From assembly GCA_031256125.1 (NCBI GenBank), contig JAIRRE010000086.1, forward strand, positions 1 to 5,804: a stretch of DNA of 5,804 nucleotides, written 5' to 3'. Positions within the stretch are counted from its first letter, which is position 1, and each line of letters opens with the position of its first letter. Positions 4,344 to 5,804 of the stretch are shown in pieces. The notes under the pieces are model-generated. The model was not told the DNA's origin. It searched no databases and saw only the letters and a list, made by a program, of their open reading frames with translations. The position numbers and the translations under genes are program-made. This DNA comes from Burkholderiaceae bacterium (GTDB lineage: Bacteria > Pseudomonadota > Gammaproteobacteria > Burkholderiales > Burkholderiaceae_C).

Positions 4344-5804
4344 ATGACTACATCCCCTGACAGTCAGCCCAACGCCCCCACTGAGGGCGATCAGCCCAGC
4401 GCCGCCGCCGCATCGAAAGACGAGGTTACTTCCCTCCCCTACCCCGCTGGCTCGAGCTGGTCGACAGCAGCTCAATCTTTTTCGTAGTTGCTATCCCCAG
4501 CGCCTGGGGATATTGGCTGTACACACAGGACCATCTAACCATAGATCTCATCCTAGGTTATATCGTCATCAGTCATACCGTCATTAAATATATTGTTGGG
4601 GTTGTTGCGTTCTTGGCAGTGTTGGGTTTTTGGTGGGTGCTTTTTTTTGATAACCTTGACGGAAGCTCATCAGAACCATTATTCCGTAAGAGTAAGGGGA
4701 GGTACGCCGTCTGCCTCGGTGTTTTGGTATATATGCTGTACCAGATTGGCATTATTCCCATAGGGTATCTCGGTGTCGGGGGTATTTACATTTATATTGG
4801 TGCAGGGTGGATTTTGTCAGTGGCCGCTCTGCGCTCATTCATGCGCAAGCTGGGGTGGATCATGATCGGGATTGCCTGGCTTTGTTTTTTAGGAGATTCG
4901 CTGTATCAGGGATACTATCTTTGGAGTGTTTTTCTTATTTTCTTTAGTACAATGTACTGGCTTGAGTCAGTGTTTGTCCCATATCCATTTATGGTTGGCA
5001 ACTTAACTGCATTATTGTTCATTCCCGTTTGTGGACATTGGCTGTACAGTTTGGATAATTTATATATAAAGATCGCTGTCACCGTCATCATTGCAATTGG
5101 GTTCGTTTGTTCGGCTTTTGCATTTTGGGAAAGCTATTCGCACCGGCGCGCCCTAATGGCTGCATTGGTAAACTATTTTAAAACCCGGCAACCTCAAGCT
5201 GAATTTTTTATTACAAAAGAGTATGCGCGCAGGTTGTGGAGGGGCGAAAATTTCTTGAGCTGGTTTTATCACAAATTCCATAATGGCGGCCAGTTCAGCG
5301 AAATTCACGCGAAATTTCTGGACGATGTACAAAATAGTAATAAGTGTTGCAACGAGTTCGTCAATAGGGCCTTAGCCGAACTCGACCCGCCGGAGCGTAT
5401 GCGCCTGAAGATATGGGCACGCCAGGCCAGGATTTGGCAGCAGACAGCCGGGGTTGCACGCATCGCCAATATTAAAGCGGCTATCTGGGGCGGATACGCC
5501 AACGCCGCCACAACGAATGTCATCGCAGCTGTTTCGTGCGGTAACGCTGTTACTGCGGGTAACTGGGCCGCCGCCAGCACGATGGGCGGAATAGCACACG
5601 CCATGACAGCGGGCTATAAGGCCGAGGCCAGCACGATGGGCAAAGGAGCTTACGCCATGACAGCGGGCTATGGGGCCGCTGCCAGCACGATGTGCGAAGG
5701 AGCTTACGCCATTACAGCGGGTGAGTCGGCCGAGGCCAACACGATGGGCGAAGGAGCATACGCCATGACAGCGGGCGAGGGGGCCGCCGCCAGCACGATG
5801 GGCG
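4344..5804 (+). CDS. Unrecognised multi-pass membrane protein with C-terminal 18-residue tandem repeats; frameshifted, cut by window edge
   Basis: I do not recognise this gene. The ATG at 4344 opens a frame that stops at 4485-4487 after 47 codons, while the main body is open in the -1 frame from 4385 to the window end. Adding one C to the CCCC at 4442-4445 joins the frames smoothly (SLPYP then RWLELVDSSS). Numbered on that repaired protein, residues 1-34 are Pro/Ala/Ser-rich and probably disordered. Hydrophobic segments lie near 45-61, 69-103, 121-163, 171-206, 215-235 and 240-262, giving six to eight membrane passes. Residues 263-396 are charged and mostly helical, with Arg/Lys just after the last segment, so the C-terminus is probably cytoplasmic. 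Tandem repeats start at 397 and continue past the edge. In-frame starts within the body (TTG 4613, GTG 4619, ATG 4733) would lose the first membrane segment. The membrane part is much AT-richer than the trp genes. The reading frame is solid but its function and intactness are unknown. Confidence 0.75.
4492..4512 (+). repeat. Perfect 9-bp inverted repeat (hairpin) after the frame-0 stop
   Basis: TATCCCCAG, loop CGC, CTGGGGATA forms a perfect 9-bp stem with a 3-nt loop. It starts 4 nt after the TAG at 4485-4487 and 7 nt after the T TTT TCG stretch (4478-4484) that ends the first frame. That spacing matches the stimulatory hairpins of -1 programmed frameshift sites, and the required shift from the start frame to the body frame is exactly -1. 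It has no T-run, so it is not an intrinsic terminator. In the body frame it encodes part of the first membrane segment (IPSAWGY), so the palindrome may be coincidental. Confidence 0.5.
5531..5804 (+). repeat. 54-bp in-frame tandem repeat encoding 18-residue units
   Basis: Five units are visible: 5531-5584 (degenerate), 5585-5638, 5639-5692, 5693-5746 and 5747-5800; the array continues past the window edge. The protein consensus is GEGAYAMTAGYGAAASTM. Each unit splits into two related 9-residue halves, TAGxxAxAS and TMGxGAYAM, giving a T-x-G-x-x-A-x-A pattern every nine residues. Units differ mainly at positions 2, 3, 11, 12 and 14, and the last four are close at DNA level, which suggests recent duplication. 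Small residues at fixed spacing suggest a beta-solenoid or beta-roll. A further weak half unit (IWGGYANAATT) precedes the array. Confidence 0.9.

Noticed and set aside
4260..4475. Minus-strand open frame of 71 codons over the start of the membrane gene
   Set aside because: No motif; it opposes the ribosome site and the start of the plus-strand gene.
5305..5604. Minus-strand open frames opposite the linker and repeats
   Set aside because: Shadows of the plus-strand frame; the 54-bp periodicity is in phase with the plus-strand codons.
5531..5804. CRISPR array
   Set aside because: The 54-bp units are directly abutting, with no unique spacers, and are in frame with a protein.
5531..5804. Ice-nucleation protein or YadA-type adhesin head
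   Set aside because: Residue types are similar (AGYG, GEGA) but the period is 9/18 rather than 8/16 or about 14, and the array follows a polytopic membrane domain rather than a secretion signal.

Overview
The window looks like a chromosomal segment of a GC-rich proteobacterium, most probably a betaproteobacterium. This rests on the character of TrpE, TrpG, the M50 protease and a long-form TrpS, and on their close packing. The genus cannot be fixed from sequence alone. All functional calls come from reading motifs; no database search was possible.

Left part (1-3875, minus strand): four tightly packed genes read right to left, in the order trpE, trpG, a small intramembrane site-2 (M50) protease, trpS. 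The gaps are 15, 36 and 10 nt, so one transcript is likely. TrpE and TrpG form anthranilate synthase, the first committed step of tryptophan synthesis. TrpS charges tRNA-Trp with the product. trpD and trpC, which often follow trpG in betaproteobacteria, are absent here. trpS runs off the left edge.

Middle (3876-4343): a 468-bp divergent intergenic region with no well-supported gene. On the trpE side it holds a Trp-rich short reading frame that stops 97 nt before the trpE start, a UUCG-loop hairpin and overlapping GC-rich stems. Together these suggest, without proving, leader control of trpE. A perfect 12-bp inverted repeat (TACAGTTTGCGC) lies upstream of each divergent gene, in each case pointing toward the gene.

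Right part (4344-5804, plus strand): an unrecognised large protein that runs off the right edge. A Pro/Ala/Ser-rich N-terminus is followed by six to eight membrane segments, a charged helical region, and then an 18-residue (54-bp) tandem repeat built from two 9-residue halves. Its membrane section is clearly more AT-rich than the trp genes, which suggests a different origin. The start and the main body lie in different frames. Either one C was lost from a C tract at 4442-4445, or ribosomes shift -1 at a T run just before the stop at 4485-4487, where a perfect 9-bp hairpin follows 7 nt later. This gene is the most novel object in the window.
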